Source: Collinsella sp. (GTDB taxonomy: Bacteria > Actinomycetota > Coriobacteriia > Coriobacteriales > Coriobacteriaceae). Taken from it: a stretch of 28,526 nucleotides of DNA. Position numbers and translations under genes: made by a program. This document shows positions 19,858-27,695 of this stretch, in pieces; within the stretch, counting starts at the first letter, position 1; the number at the start of each line of letters is the position of its first letter. The DNA is taken from positions 1 through 28,526 of the forward strand of contig DXMU01000028.1 in NCBI GenBank assembly GCA_019414025.1, given 5' to 3'. The notes below the pieces were generated by a model that saw only the letters and a list, made by a program, of their open reading frames with translations, was not told the origin of the DNA and made no database searches.

Positions 19858-22059
19858 CTATTCGCTGTAGCGGGTGGCGATGGCGGCTTGTACCATGCCG
19901 GTGCTCATAAGGTAGGTCACCAAGAAGTAGCCACCATAGGCTGCCAGGAAAATCGCACAGGTGAGGCCCACGGTACCGCCGATGCTCATGTTGCCAAACG
20001 TGCTCACCAGCTCGATGATCACCTTGAGCGCCACAAAGGAGTGCGCCAGACCCACTGCCAGCGGGAACAGGAAGAACACCGCTTGCTGCGCCATCACCGA
20101 ATGGCGAATCTGGCGGTCGTCACAGCCGATCTGTGCCAGCACACGATAGCTGCGGCTGCCGTCGGCCACATTGGAGAGCTGCTGGATCGACAGAATCGCC
20201 GCGCATGCAACGACCAATACAAAGCCGATGTAAATGGCTAGGTAGCTAATAAGACCGTTCATTTGCGCTGCCTGCGTGTACATCTCGGAGCGTGTGATGA
20301 AGGTTCCCCACGACCCCGGCTTCTTGCCGTCAACGAGCAGATTGTCGAGCATGGTGTATTTTATGCTCTCGTCTGCCTTGGTCACATCCATCCCCTGCTT
20401 GTAGTTAACGAGCAAATTACTGGCATACGGCTGCAGGTTAAGCTGGGACAACAGCTCGTCGGCAACGACGACGGTACCCGGATTACTGCCCATCGCCGAG
20501 TTGGCGATGGCCGCCGTATCTTCGTCCGACTTATCGGTTGCGGGCTTGAGCGTATGCCCGCCCAAGGTAAGGGCATGGCCGCCGGCCATATACTTGGTGT
20601 ACATGTCGACCAGCTCGCCGCCCATATCACACGTGAGCAGATACTGGTCGCGGCCAATGCTCACCGGCTCCTCGCCCATCATCTGGCGCAGTTTGTTGTA
20701 CTGGCTCGCCGGCGTCACAAACAGACCCATCGCATCGGCGTTGCTTCCCTCGAGCGCCTTGGGAAGCTTTTCGCCCATGGCCTTGCACATCTCACCCGCC
20801 ACCACCGAGGGGCCCGAGCCGCCAAGCGGGTAGCTCAGATACGAATCGATCTGCACATGCTCACCGGCAACATCGGCGATATTGACCTTCTTGCCGGTCT
20901 CGTCGTTGTTGTCCGCCGACTTGCGCTCGCCATGCCATGCGGCGTACAAATCGACCGTTTCATCGGCCAGCACCATGCGATCGGCCTCAGACGGATTGAC
21001 ATACTCCTTGTAGTAATCGAGCGTTTCGGGCGTGTAATAGACATACGTCTGAGACACGTCAACAGGGTTATAGCGCTCCAGGTTTTCGTTCATCACATTG
21101 GCGATCGACATACCGCACGTCACCGAAGTGATGGCAAGGAACAGAATCATCGCGATAACGCCCATCGAAAAGCACACCGTATTGACCTTGGCCGAAAGCT
21201 GACGCACGGTAAACATATTGAGGCCGCGCCAATACACGCTGCGCAGGCTCTGCAACAGCTTGATGAGCATGCCCGAGAGTCCCCAGAACAGCGCAAAGGT
21301 GCCCACTGTAACCATAGCGGTCGTAATGCCAAACTGGCTCATGGCCTCTTGCAGCTTGCTGTCCGTCGCGGTTAGCGGGAACCCATCACGTAGCAGACGG
21401 TAATAGGCCACGCCCACCAGCACCACGCCCACGGCAAAGATGGCAATCGCGATCCAGGGGTTGCGTGTCTTGATGCTCTCGTTGCGACGCTCGGCACCCA
21501 TAAGCTCGATGAGCTTGGTACGGCGCACGGCGCGAAGGTTCAGCAGCAGCGTGAGCACAAACATCACGAGCATGCAGGCAAGGGTCAGGTTGAACGCATG
21601 CACCGAGAAAAAGAAGTGGAAATTGGCGATCTGTGTCTTAAAGAGCGAAGCCGTAAAGAACGTCATGAGCTGGGAGAGCCCCACGCCCAGCACAATGCCG
21701 GCGACAAAGGCCACGACCGATACTATCACGGTCTCGAGCGCCATGATCGTGGCGACGCGCCCGCGCCCCATGCCGAGCACCTGGTACAGGCCAAACTCCT
21801 TTTTGCGGCGTTTCATGATGAAGTTATTGGCGTACACCATCAAAAAGGCCATCACACCGGCCAAAAAGTACGTCAGGTAGCCGAGCATGCTGCCCATAAC
21901 CTGCGCCAAGCCCTCTTCATCGATGCCGGCAATGTCGACCTGCATCGAGACGGTATTAAAGGCATAGAAGACCGTGACGCCCAGGGTGAGCGTCAGAAGG
22001 TAGACGAGGTAGTCGCGGCCGGCACGGCGGACGTTGCCCCAAGCGAGTTTACAGAGCAT
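19858..22059 (-). CDS. FtsX/BceB-like ABC transporter permease
   Basis: This 733-aa permease has paired FtsX-type membrane blocks. Four helices lie in the first 200 residues, with RRKKEFGLYQVLGMGRGRV as the conserved cytoplasmic coupling segment. A middle block is followed by a hydrophilic extracellular domain of about 240 residues (roughly 315-560). A final block contains SYRVLAQIGCDDRQIRHSV, the second coupling segment. This layout matches BceB-type transporters, which sense or remove antimicrobial peptides, although no BceRS two-component pair is nearby. The ATG at 22059 is preferred to a GTG at 22071, because GAGGG lies 6 bases before it. The start overlaps the end of the ATPase gene by 11 bases. 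Confidence 0.92.
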   Translation of the reverse strand: MLCKLAWGNVRRAGRDYLVYLLTLTLGVTVFYAFNTVSMQVDIAGIDEEGLAQVMGSMLGYLTYFLAGVMAFLMVYANNFIMKRRKKEFGLYQVLGMGRGRVATIMALETVIVSVVAFVAGIVLGVGLSQLMTFFTASLFKTQIANFHFFFSVHAFNLTLACMLVMFVLTLLLNLRAVRRTKLIELMGAERRNESIKTRNPWIAIAIFAVGVVLVGVAYYRLLRDGFPLTATDSKLQEAMSQFGITTAMVTVGTFALFWGLSGMLIKLLQSLRSVYWRGLNMFTVRQLSAKVNTVCFSMGVIAMILFLAITSVTCGMSIANVMNENLERYNPVDVSQTYVYYTPETLDYYKEYVNPSEADRMVLADETVDLYAAWHGERKSADNNDETGKKVNIADVAGEHVQIDSYLSYPLGGSGPSVVAGEMCKAMGEKLPKALEGSNADAMGLFVTPASQYNKLRQMMGEEPVSIGRDQYLLTCDMGGELVDMYTKYMAGGHALTLGGHTLKPATDKSDEDTAAIANSAMGSNPGTVVVADELLSQLNLQPYASNLLVNYKQGMDVTKADESIKYTMLDNLLVDGKKPGSWGTFITRSEMYTQAAQMNGLISYLAIYIGFVLVVACAAILSIQQLSNVADGSRSYRVLAQIGCDDRQIRHSVMAQQAVFFLFPLAVGLAHSFVALKVIIELVSTFGNMSIGGTVGLTCAIFLAAYGGYFLVTYLMSTGMVQAAIATRYSE

Positions 22060-22834
22060 CGGAGCCCTCACCGCCCATCATGGCAACGACCTCCATAATG
22101 CGGTCGAAGAACTCTCGGCGGTCGGTGTCGCCGCGGCGCAGCTCGGTGAAGATCTTGCCGTCGCGAATGAACAGCACACGGCTCGTGTAGCTGGCGGCAA
22201 AGCTGTCGTGCGTGACCATGAGCACGGTGGCGCGCAGGCGGCGGTTGAGGACCTCCAGGCTCTCGAGCAGCAGGCGAGCGCTCTTGGAATCGAGGGCGCC
22301 GGTGGGCTCGTCGGCCATGATCATGGTGGGGTCGGTGACGAGCGCGCGAGCCGCGGCAACGCGTTGCTGCTGACCGCCGGACATCTGGTAGGGATACTTG
22401 TCGAGCACCTGACTGATGGACAGGCGCGCTGCCACATCCTGCACGCGGGTCGAGATCTCCGCCGAGTTTGTACGGGCGATGGTGAGCGGCAGGGCGATGT
22501 TCTCGCGTGCCGTGAGCGTATCGAGCAGGTTAGAGTCCTGGAAGATAAAGCCGAGTTCCTCGCGGCGGAACTGCGAGAGCTTGGCCTGCTTCATGCGTGT
22601 TACGTCCTGGCCGTTGATGCGGATGGTGCCGCTCGTGGCGCTATCGATGGTCGACACGCAGTTGAGCAACGTCGACTTACCCGAGCCCGAGGCGCCCATG
22701 ATACCGACGAATTCGCCGCGGTTGACGGTAAAGCTGACGTCGTTGAGCGCGCGGGTCACGTTGCCCAGCGCTCCATATACCTTTTCGAGATGCGCGACCT
22801 CCAGTACCGGGGTCGCCATGTGCGTGGTTTGCAT
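22049..22834 (-). CDS. ABC transporter ATP-binding protein (BceA/MacB-LolD type)
   Basis: This 261-aa ATPase partners the downstream permease. Walker A is GASGSGKST (about 47-55), the Q-loop is in FIFQDSNLLDTLTARENI, the signature is MSGGQQQR, Walker B is MIMADEPTGALD with the catalytic Glu, and the H-loop is MVTHD. The ALDSKS after Walker B and the LLDTLT segment are typical of the MacB/BceA/LolD subgroup. The ATG at 22834 has AAAGGA 6 bases upstream. Both genes appear to be transcribed from the region with the inverted repeat at 22910-22943, divergent from the Nudix-Vsr gene. Confidence 0.95.
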   Translation of the reverse strand: MQTTHMATPVLEVAHLEKVYGALGNVTRALNDVSFTVNRGEFVGIMGASGSGKSTLLNCVSTIDSATSGTIRINGQDVTRMKQAKLSQFRREELGFIFQDSNLLDTLTARENIALPLTIARTNSAEISTRVQDVAARLSISQVLDKYPYQMSGGQQQRVAAARALVTDPTMIMADEPTGALDSKSARLLLESLEVLNRRLRATVLMVTHDSFAASYTSRVLFIRDGKIFTELRRGDTDRREFFDRIMEVVAMMGGEGSDAL

Positions 22835-22909
22835 ACCGAGTCCTTTCTTGCGATTAGTCTACGGCATCTATAGTCGCAAGAAGCCGAGTCGGCTACCATC
22901 GATATGGCT

Positions 22910-22943
22910 TACGCTTGCCTTACCGTTGCGTAAGGTAAGCGTA
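22910..22943. promoter_or_regulatory. 14-bp inverted repeat between divergent genes, probable operator
   Basis: TACGCTTGCCTTAC (22910-22923) and GTAAGGTAAGCGTA (22930-22943) match as inverted arms at 13 of 14 positions around six bases. It lies 76 bases before the ABC ATPase start and 35 before the TTG of the Nudix-Vsr gene, where one regulator could control both. A short palindrome AGCCGAGTCGGCT lies beside it at 22882-22894. Confidence 0.55.
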
Positions 22944-22978
22944 GTCTGCCACGTGTTGATGTTGAGAGAGGACTCCTG

Positions 22979-23965
22979 TTGAAGACTGTTCATGTTGCCG
23001 CCGGGATCATTCGCAAGGAAGGATCCGACGAGCTACTGGCTGTGCAGCGCGGCTATGGCGACATGCAGGGACTTTGGGAGTTCCCCGGTGGCAAGCTCAT
23101 GCGCGGTGAGACGCCAGAAGACGCCGTGCGCCGCGAGCTCATGGAAGAGCTGCAGGTGAAGGTCACCAACCTGCGTGACTTCTACACCGTTGAGTATGAC
23201 TATCCCGATTTCCATCTCTCCATGGAGTGCTACTACTGCTCGCTCGCCGATGAATCCGATGAGCCCCAGAAGCACGACCGCCAGCTCGATATCCGCTGGA
23301 TTCCGCGCACCTCGCTTGCCACGGTGGAGTGGATGCCCGCCGACAAGGGGCTCATCGATGCTCTGATTGAGTTAAAGGAAGATCGGCTTGAGGCAAGCTC
23401 CGCCGATGACGCCGCGCCCAACACAACCGACAAACCCGCCACCAAACCCAAGCGCGCACCTAAACGCCGCAGCAAAAAGCGTCCCAAGCCCGGTCTGCTC
23501 GACGGCATCGATACCTCGGACCTCTCCGCTGACGAGCGCGAACTGGTCCGCCGTCGCGCCGCCATCAAAAAGTCCATGAAGGGCAACAAGCGCGCCAACA
23601 CCAAGCCCGAGCTGCTCGTACGTCAGCGCCTACGGGCCGCGGGCCTTACGGGCTATCGTTTGGAATGGAAGGTACCCGGCAAGCCCGACATCGCCTTCCC
23701 CGGCCGCAAGATCGCCATCTTCGTCAACGGTTGCTTTTGGCACCGCTGCCCCAAGTGCAACCCAAGCCAGCCCAAGCGCAACGTTGAGTTTTGGGAGGCA
23801 AAGTTCCGTCGCAACGTCGAGCGCGACCGTGCTGCTGTGGCAGCGCTCACTCAAATGGGCTGGACGCCCATAACCATCTGGGAATGCGAACTCAAAAAAG
23901 ACCGCATCGACGCCACGATGGAAAAGGTCATCGAGCAGGTGCGCGCCACAGAGCCGCAGCGCTAA
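22979..23965 (+). CDS. Nudix hydrolase fused to Vsr-type mismatch endonuclease
   Basis: This 328-aa two-domain protein begins with a MutT-like Nudix domain (residues 1-132). Its Nudix box runs from G38 (GGKLMRGETPEDAVRREL, then MEELQV), with the catalytic RE-EE glutamates at 52-57. MutT relatives destroy oxidised nucleotides such as 8-oxo-dGTP. A Lys/Pro/Arg-rich linker (about 150-172) follows, then a Vsr domain (about 195-310). The Vsr domain has NTKPEL (E211), catalytic D237 in PGKPD, the intercalating FW pair (253-254), H255, zinc ligands C252, C257, C260 and C303, and NVERDR. Vsr nicks beside T:G mismatches made by cytosine deamination. The TTG start has AGAGGA upstream. No cytosine methyltransferase is in the window. 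Both active sites look intact. Confidence 0.93.
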   Translation: MKTVHVAAGIIRKEGSDELLAVQRGYGDMQGLWEFPGGKLMRGETPEDAVRRELMEELQVKVTNLRDFYTVEYDYPDFHLSMECYYCSLADESDEPQKHDRQLDIRWIPRTSLATVEWMPADKGLIDALIELKEDRLEASSADDAAPNTTDKPATKPKRAPKRRSKKRPKPGLLDGIDTSDLSADERELVRRRAAIKKSMKGNKRANTKPELLVRQRLRAAGLTGYRLEWKVPGKPDIAFPGRKIAIFVNGCFWHRCPKCNPSQPKRNVEFWEAKFRRNVERDRAAVAALTQMGWTPITIWECELKKDRIDATMEKVIEQVRATEPQR

Positions 23966-24021
23966 CAGCGAGCATTCACACGCTCCGCACGTCCGCGCCA
24001 CATCCACGTCACAAACCTTAG

Positions 24022-24216
24022 AAAGCCCTTAAGCTCAAAACCTTTCAAGAGTGTTACTCGATACCTCTGACCTGCAGTTTCATCGTAACACCAAACCAGG
24101 TTAAGCCTTTCTTTAGCGCTTCTTTGCGGCAGCCGCGGCATAATACTGCCAGCGCACGGGACCTAGCAGCAAACCCCGAGCGCAACCTTTTGGTGGACAT
24201 CGAGGAGGCCGCATAA
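24022..24216 (+). other. open frame without a good start; possible coding remnant
   Basis: This frame is open from a stop at 24019 to TAA at 24214. Its last third (ARDLAANPERNLLVDIEEAA) looks protein-like. The only usual start codon is a TTG at 24124. The TAA is two bases before the ATG of the next small frame, a spacing common in operons. It may be the tail of a decayed gene or chance. Confidence 0.25.
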
Positions 24217-24218
24217 GC

Positions 24219-24428
24219 ATGCATTCTTCCAATGACGCAGCACAGCAGCCATCCCTAAAACATGCAAACCCTTTCTCCTTCCCCCCGACACAGAGAAACG
24301 GCCTCCTCGACTCCCCCACCACAAAAGCCAAACGCTCAACCGACCAGAGCCACAACTTGCGAGCATCCTTCGATAAGCTCCAAGCATCCCTAGACAAGGC
24401 GTTCCCCGAACAGGCAAGAGCAATCTAA
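24219..24428 (+). CDS. small hypothetical protein
   Basis: This 69-aa frame runs from an ATG two bases after the preceding stop, with GAGGAGG about 12 bases upstream. The protein is hydrophilic and Ser/Pro-rich at first and ends in an amphipathic stretch, RASFDKLQASLDKAFPEQARAI. It has no family that I recognise, no signal peptide and no membrane helix. It sits in the 488-base gap between the Nudix-Vsr and AraC genes. Coding is possible but unproven. Confidence 0.35.
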   Translation: MHSSNDAAQQPSLKHANPFSFPPTQRNGLLDSPTTKAKRSTDQSHNLRASFDKLQASLDKAFPEQARAI

Positions 24429-24441
24429 GCCCATCGCGCTT

Positions 24442-24447
24442 TATACT
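24442..24447 (+). promoter_or_regulatory. -10 box immediately before araC-like gene (leaderless?)
   Basis: TATACT ends only six bases before the ATG at 24454, and there is no Shine-Dalgarno site. Transcription would start at about the A of the start codon, so the mRNA is probably leaderless. No good -35 is seen. Confidence 0.45.
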
Positions 24448-24453
24448 GATGCC

Positions 24454-25392
24454 ATGCGAAACATGGATCACATAGAATTGCACCGCGGAGGACGCGAGGA
24501 AGCGTTTCCCGAGACCGCCGAAGACTGGCCCTATATTGCCGAACGCGCAGAATTCGCTCGCTATCCGGGCAATTCCGTCCCCTGGCACTGGCATTCCGAG
24601 GTTGAGCTTTTCTACATGGAGCAGGGAGCGATTGACTATCGAACGCGCGCGGCTCATGAGCACGTACGCTTTGAGGAAGGGTCCGCCGGCTTTATCAACG
24701 GCGGCGTTTTGCACAGCACGCTGCAATCACCCAATTCGGCACCAGCCATTCAAATGTTGCATATCTTTCAGCCGTCGATGCTCGGCGATCCCGCGGGACG
24801 CCTTCAAAAGCGCTATATCAATCCTTTGCTGCAATGTCGAGGCGTCGATGTGCTCAAATGGTCGCCCACCAACCCCGACGATATGCCCTTTATCGATTTG
24901 CTAAAGAGTTCCTTTAACCACGACCTTCAACGGCCGCAGAACGAGATGGCGCTTCGGAATAGCTTGTCAGAGCTCTGGATTCAGATTTACGCCAAGGCCG
25001 AACCGCTCTTTTCCTCCGACAACGCCTCTTGGATGACCAACCGCGACGTACAGTTCAAGGCAATCCTGGACTATATCCGCGCGAACTATGCAGCCGCTAT
25101 AGATGTGCCCCAGATGGCATCTGCAGCCGGCGTAAGCGAAAGAGAGTGTTACCGCATTATCGAAGCTTGCGCAGGAACGACCCCGGCGGCATATCTGCGC
25201 GCATACCGCGTAAACCGTGCTTGCGAACTTTTGACACACACCACGCGAACGGTCCAGACAGTCGCGCGCCAATGCGGCTTTGCGACAGCAAGCCATCTTG
25301 GCCAGGTATTTAAAGAACAAATGGGATGCACTCCTTCGAGCTATCGAGCAGCGAGGCAGAATCTCGATAGCACCAGGCAGAAATCCCGCTAG
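24454..25392 (+). CDS. AraC family transcriptional regulator
   Basis: This 312-aa protein has an N-terminal cupin sensor domain at about residues 25-100: VPWHWHSEVELFYMEQGAIDY, a metal- or ligand-type HxH pattern, and INGGVLHS. A helical linker follows, and then a double helix-turn-helix AraC DNA-binding domain at about 200-305 (IDVPQMASAAGVSERECYRI, TVARQCGFATASHLGQVFKEQMGCTPSSYR). Such proteins usually activate nearby sugar or amino acid genes. The ATG at 24454 lacks a ribosome-binding site and may be leaderless; a second ATG at 24463 is also possible. It is followed 56 bases later by a HAD hydrolase on the same strand. The inducer is unknown. Confidence 0.93.
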   Translation: MRNMDHIELHRGGREEAFPETAEDWPYIAERAEFARYPGNSVPWHWHSEVELFYMEQGAIDYRTRAAHEHVRFEEGSAGFINGGVLHSTLQSPNSAPAIQMLHIFQPSMLGDPAGRLQKRYINPLLQCRGVDVLKWSPTNPDDMPFIDLLKSSFNHDLQRPQNEMALRNSLSELWIQIYAKAEPLFSSDNASWMTNRDVQFKAILDYIRANYAAAIDVPQMASAAGVSERECYRIIEACAGTTPAAYLRAYRVNRACELLTHTTRTVQTVARQCGFATASHLGQVFKEQMGCTPSSYRAARQNLDSTRQKSR

Positions 25393-25448
25393 CCTTTCTT
25401 CTGTCACCGCATCAAACTTGCAGGCAAACAACAGAGAGGAGCAATCAT

Positions 25449-26072
25449 ATGAAGCACTTTGACCATATCGTATTTGACGTTGATGGGACATTGGCAGATA
25501 CAGAAGAAAGCGTTCTATCATCGCTTGTCCAGATTGTCCAAGAAGAGACCGGCAAAACGCTCCCCCGACACGAGCTTGAATTTGCCCTCGGCATACCCGG
25601 CAAGGATGCCCTTGAGAAACTTGGAATCTACTCGCAGGCAACGTTGGATCGCTGGTGCCAAGTTGCCGCCAGCTTTAAAAGCACCATCAGCGTGTTTCCA
25701 GGTTTGCTTGAAGTCATCGCAACACTCGCCGATAGCGGCTGCAAACTTGGCATCGTCTCCTCACGTGCGCGCGACGAATACGCAAAAGAAATTGCACCCC
25801 TTGGTTTCGATAAGTATTTTGAGCACATCATCCTTGTCGAAGACACAACCGAACATAAACCCGCACCCGCACCCATGCTCGAATATCTCCGACGTGCGGG
25901 CGCGAATCCTGGCAACGTCGTCTACGTTGGCGACACCGTCTACGACGAACAATGCGCAACTTCAGCAGGGGTCAGTTTTGCCCGAGCAGCATGGGGATCA
26001 CACCAAGATATCCCAAACGCCACCTACAACCTCAAAACCCCCAACGACCTACTAACCCTAACAACCAAATAA
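25449..26072 (+). CDS. HAD superfamily phosphatase (phosphoglycolate phosphatase-like)
   Basis: This 207-aa haloacid dehalogenase-type hydrolase has the nucleophile motif DVDGTLADTEE (D10, D12). An alpha-helical cap follows at about residues 18-85. Motif II is GIVSSRARDEY, the motif III lysine is in EHKPAPAPML, and motif IV is VYVGDTVYDEQCA. The architecture is that of Gph/PgmB/pyrophosphatase PpaX relatives, which share this fold and cannot be told apart by eye. The ATG at 25449 has GAGGAG 7 bases upstream. It probably forms an operon with the AraC gene. Codon use is slightly more AT-rich than in the neighbours. Confidence 0.92.
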   Translation: MKHFDHIVFDVDGTLADTEESVLSSLVQIVQEETGKTLPRHELEFALGIPGKDALEKLGIYSQATLDRWCQVAASFKSTISVFPGLLEVIATLADSGCKLGIVSSRARDEYAKEIAPLGFDKYFEHIILVEDTTEHKPAPAPMLEYLRRAGANPGNVVYVGDTVYDEQCATSAGVSFARAAWGSHQDIPNATYNLKTPNDLLTLTTK

Positions 26073-26102
26073 CCCACGCGTCCCACCCTTTCAGCCCCAA
26101 CA

Positions 26103-26344
26103 CCACAAGGGCGACGACCTCGAGTAGGTCAACTTGGGAGGGACGAGGGCTTAGTTCCCCAATCTTTCCGCAGGGGGCAAAAAGCAACGTCTTATTTTTC
26201 TGACACTAACGCCACAAGGGCGATTGAGCAGGACGGTTTGGACGGGTCCCGTACTTAGTTTCCAAAATCATTCCGCAGCGCGAAGGCTTCTTATTATTTT
26301 CAGACCTAACGCCACAAGGGCGACGACCTCGAGCAGGTCAACTT
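26103..26344 (+). repeat. tandem partial copies of a P-family left half
   Basis: A unit starting CCACAAGGGCGA occurs at 26103, 26212 and 26312 (periods 109 and 100). Units 1 and 3 are identical over 83 bases except for one base (26103-26185 and 26312-26394). Unit 2 is diverged but keeps the CTTAGTTTCC and TTCCGCAG landmarks. Only unit 3 runs on into a complete palindrome; unit 1 breaks off after AAAAAGC and unit 2 after AAGGCTTCTT. This fills the gap after the HAD gene. Confidence 0.85.
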
Positions 26345-26469
26345 GGGAGGGACGAGGGCTTAGTTCCCCAATCTTTCCGCAGGGGGCAAAAAGCCTCGCC
26401 GCACGAAGTGCGCAGCGAGGCTTTTTGCATGCCCGAGGACGATTGGGGAACTAAGCCCTCGTCCCTCCC
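26345..26469. repeat. P-family nested palindrome, copy 2 (bidirectional terminator-like)
   Basis: The outer arms 26345-26373 and 26441-26469 form a perfect 29-bp inverted repeat. The inner hairpin, GCAAAAAGCCTCGC (26386-26399) with GCGAGGCTTTTTGC (26415-26428), has an A5/T5 tract on each side. It can therefore act as a terminator in both directions, and it lies between the convergent HAD and aldolase genes. The core CGCACGAAGTGCG and the GAGGACG segment match the copy at 4806-4928. Confidence 0.9.
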
Positions 26470-26502
26470 CGGGATATGTAGCGAGTCGGAGTACCCTTGC
26501 TG

Positions 26503-27360
26503 TTACTCTGCTTTGCCCACAGAGTTGAGGTTGGTCATACGGATCTTAACCAGCTCGGTGATCTCACGCATGCCCTCCTTGGCCGGCTTCTTAGGATCGA
26601 AGCAGGCGGGGTTCTCAGCCATGTAGGCCATGAAGCCCTTGGTGTAAGCCTGACGCAGCTCGGTGGCGTAGTTAACCTTGCAGATGCCGTTCTTCACAGC
26701 CTCGGCAACCTGCTCATCGGGCACACCGGAGGTGCCGTGCAGGACCAGCGGCACGTCGACGGCGTCGCGAATGGCCTTGACCACGGACTGCTCGATGTGA
26801 GGATCGCTCGTGTACACGCCGTGGCTGGTGCCAACGCCAATGGCCAGCGAGGTGCAGCCGGTGCGCTCAACAAACTCCTTGGCCTCGGCAGGATCGGTGT
26901 AGGGGCTCTCGCCCTCAACTGCGGGACCGTCGTCCTCCTTACCGCCGACCTTGCCGAGCTCGGCCTCGACGGGCACGCCCATGGCGCGGCCAGCGTCGGC
27001 GACGGACTTGGTCAGGGCAATGTTGTCCTCGAAGGACTCGTGCGAACCGTCGATCATGACGGAGGTGTAGCCCGTGCGGAAAGCCTGCATGCAGCGGTCA
27101 TAGCCATCGCCGTGATCGAGGTGCAGGGCGACGGGCACGGAAGCGCGCTCGGCGGCAGCCTTGACCATGCCGTAGAAGTAGTCCAGACCAGCGGTCTTGA
27201 TGGTGCCCGGGGTGGTCTGCATGATGACGGGGGACTTGGTCTCCTCGGCAGCGGCCAGAACGGCCATAACAAACTCGAGGTTCTCGACGTTGAACGCGCC
27301 GACGGCGTAGTGGCCGGCCTGAGCGTCCTTGAGCATCTTTTCGGTGGTTACAAGTGCCAT
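26503..27360 (-). CDS. fba: Class II fructose-1,6-bisphosphate (or tagatose-bisphosphate) aldolase
   Basis: This 285-aa zinc aldolase cleaves a ketose bisphosphate into glyceraldehyde 3-phosphate and dihydroxyacetone phosphate. The catalytic Asp and zinc His are in HLDHG (80-84). MIDGSHESFEDNI, the acidic VEAELGKVGGKEDD, GTSHGVYTSDP and the phosphate-binding LHGTSGVPDEQ follow in order. This is the GatY/KbaY/B. subtilis FbaA subgroup, so fructose or tagatose bisphosphate are both possible. The ATG at 27360 has GAGGAG 9 bases upstream; the open frame to 27501 is not family-like. The divergent DeoR gene may regulate it. The P-family palindrome terminates it. Confidence 0.95.
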   Translation of the reverse strand: MALVTTEKMLKDAQAGHYAVGAFNVENLEFVMAVLAAAEETKSPVIMQTTPGTIKTAGLDYFYGMVKAAAERASVPVALHLDHGDGYDRCMQAFRTGYTSVMIDGSHESFEDNIALTKSVADAGRAMGVPVEAELGKVGGKEDDGPAVEGESPYTDPAEAKEFVERTGCTSLAIGVGTSHGVYTSDPHIEQSVVKAIRDAVDVPLVLHGTSGVPDEQVAEAVKNGICKVNYATELRQAYTKGFMAYMAENPACFDPKKPAKEGMREITELVKIRMTNLNSVGKAE

Positions 27361-27695
27361 GAGCGTTTGCTCCTCTCCCTCGCCCGCATCTGGACATCGG
27401 GCGTACGTGTCCGCAAGGCGTTTTACCTTGCATTTTGCTGCGCCCATTGTATGAAAATCGCATCTGTCGCATGTACGAGATATCGTCGGCACGCAGGCCA
27501 AAACGCTCGTTTTTGAAAAGCAAACGGAAGGGATTCAGGCTAAATTCCCCTATCCGACATTACCGTTTTCAAGCGAATCATCTTTCTTTTATAGAAAAAG
27601 TAAGTAATCGAAAGGCGTTTTCTTACTTAAAAAGAAAATGAACGAAAATAGACTCAACACAATTCCTGCAAATTTAGGCTGAGGATGGAGCAGCT
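27361..27695. promoter_or_regulatory. divergent promoter region between fba and the deoR-like gene
   Basis: This 335-base gap has an AT-rich half (about 27580-27660). It holds an AGTAAG/CTTACT inverted pair and CGAAA-type motifs (in AATCGAAAGG and AACGAAAATA), of the sort that DeoR proteins often bind as direct repeats. No single promoter stands out. I see no gene here. Confidence 0.35.

Noticed and set aside
24163..24726. 187-aa minus-strand frame overlapping the AraC gene
   Set aside because: It overlaps the conserved sensor domain of the AraC regulator and shows no recognisable motif.
26103..26394. Tandem repeats considered as a CRISPR array
   Set aside because: The units are 100-109 bases long and only three, with no short repeat/spacer pattern and no cas genes.
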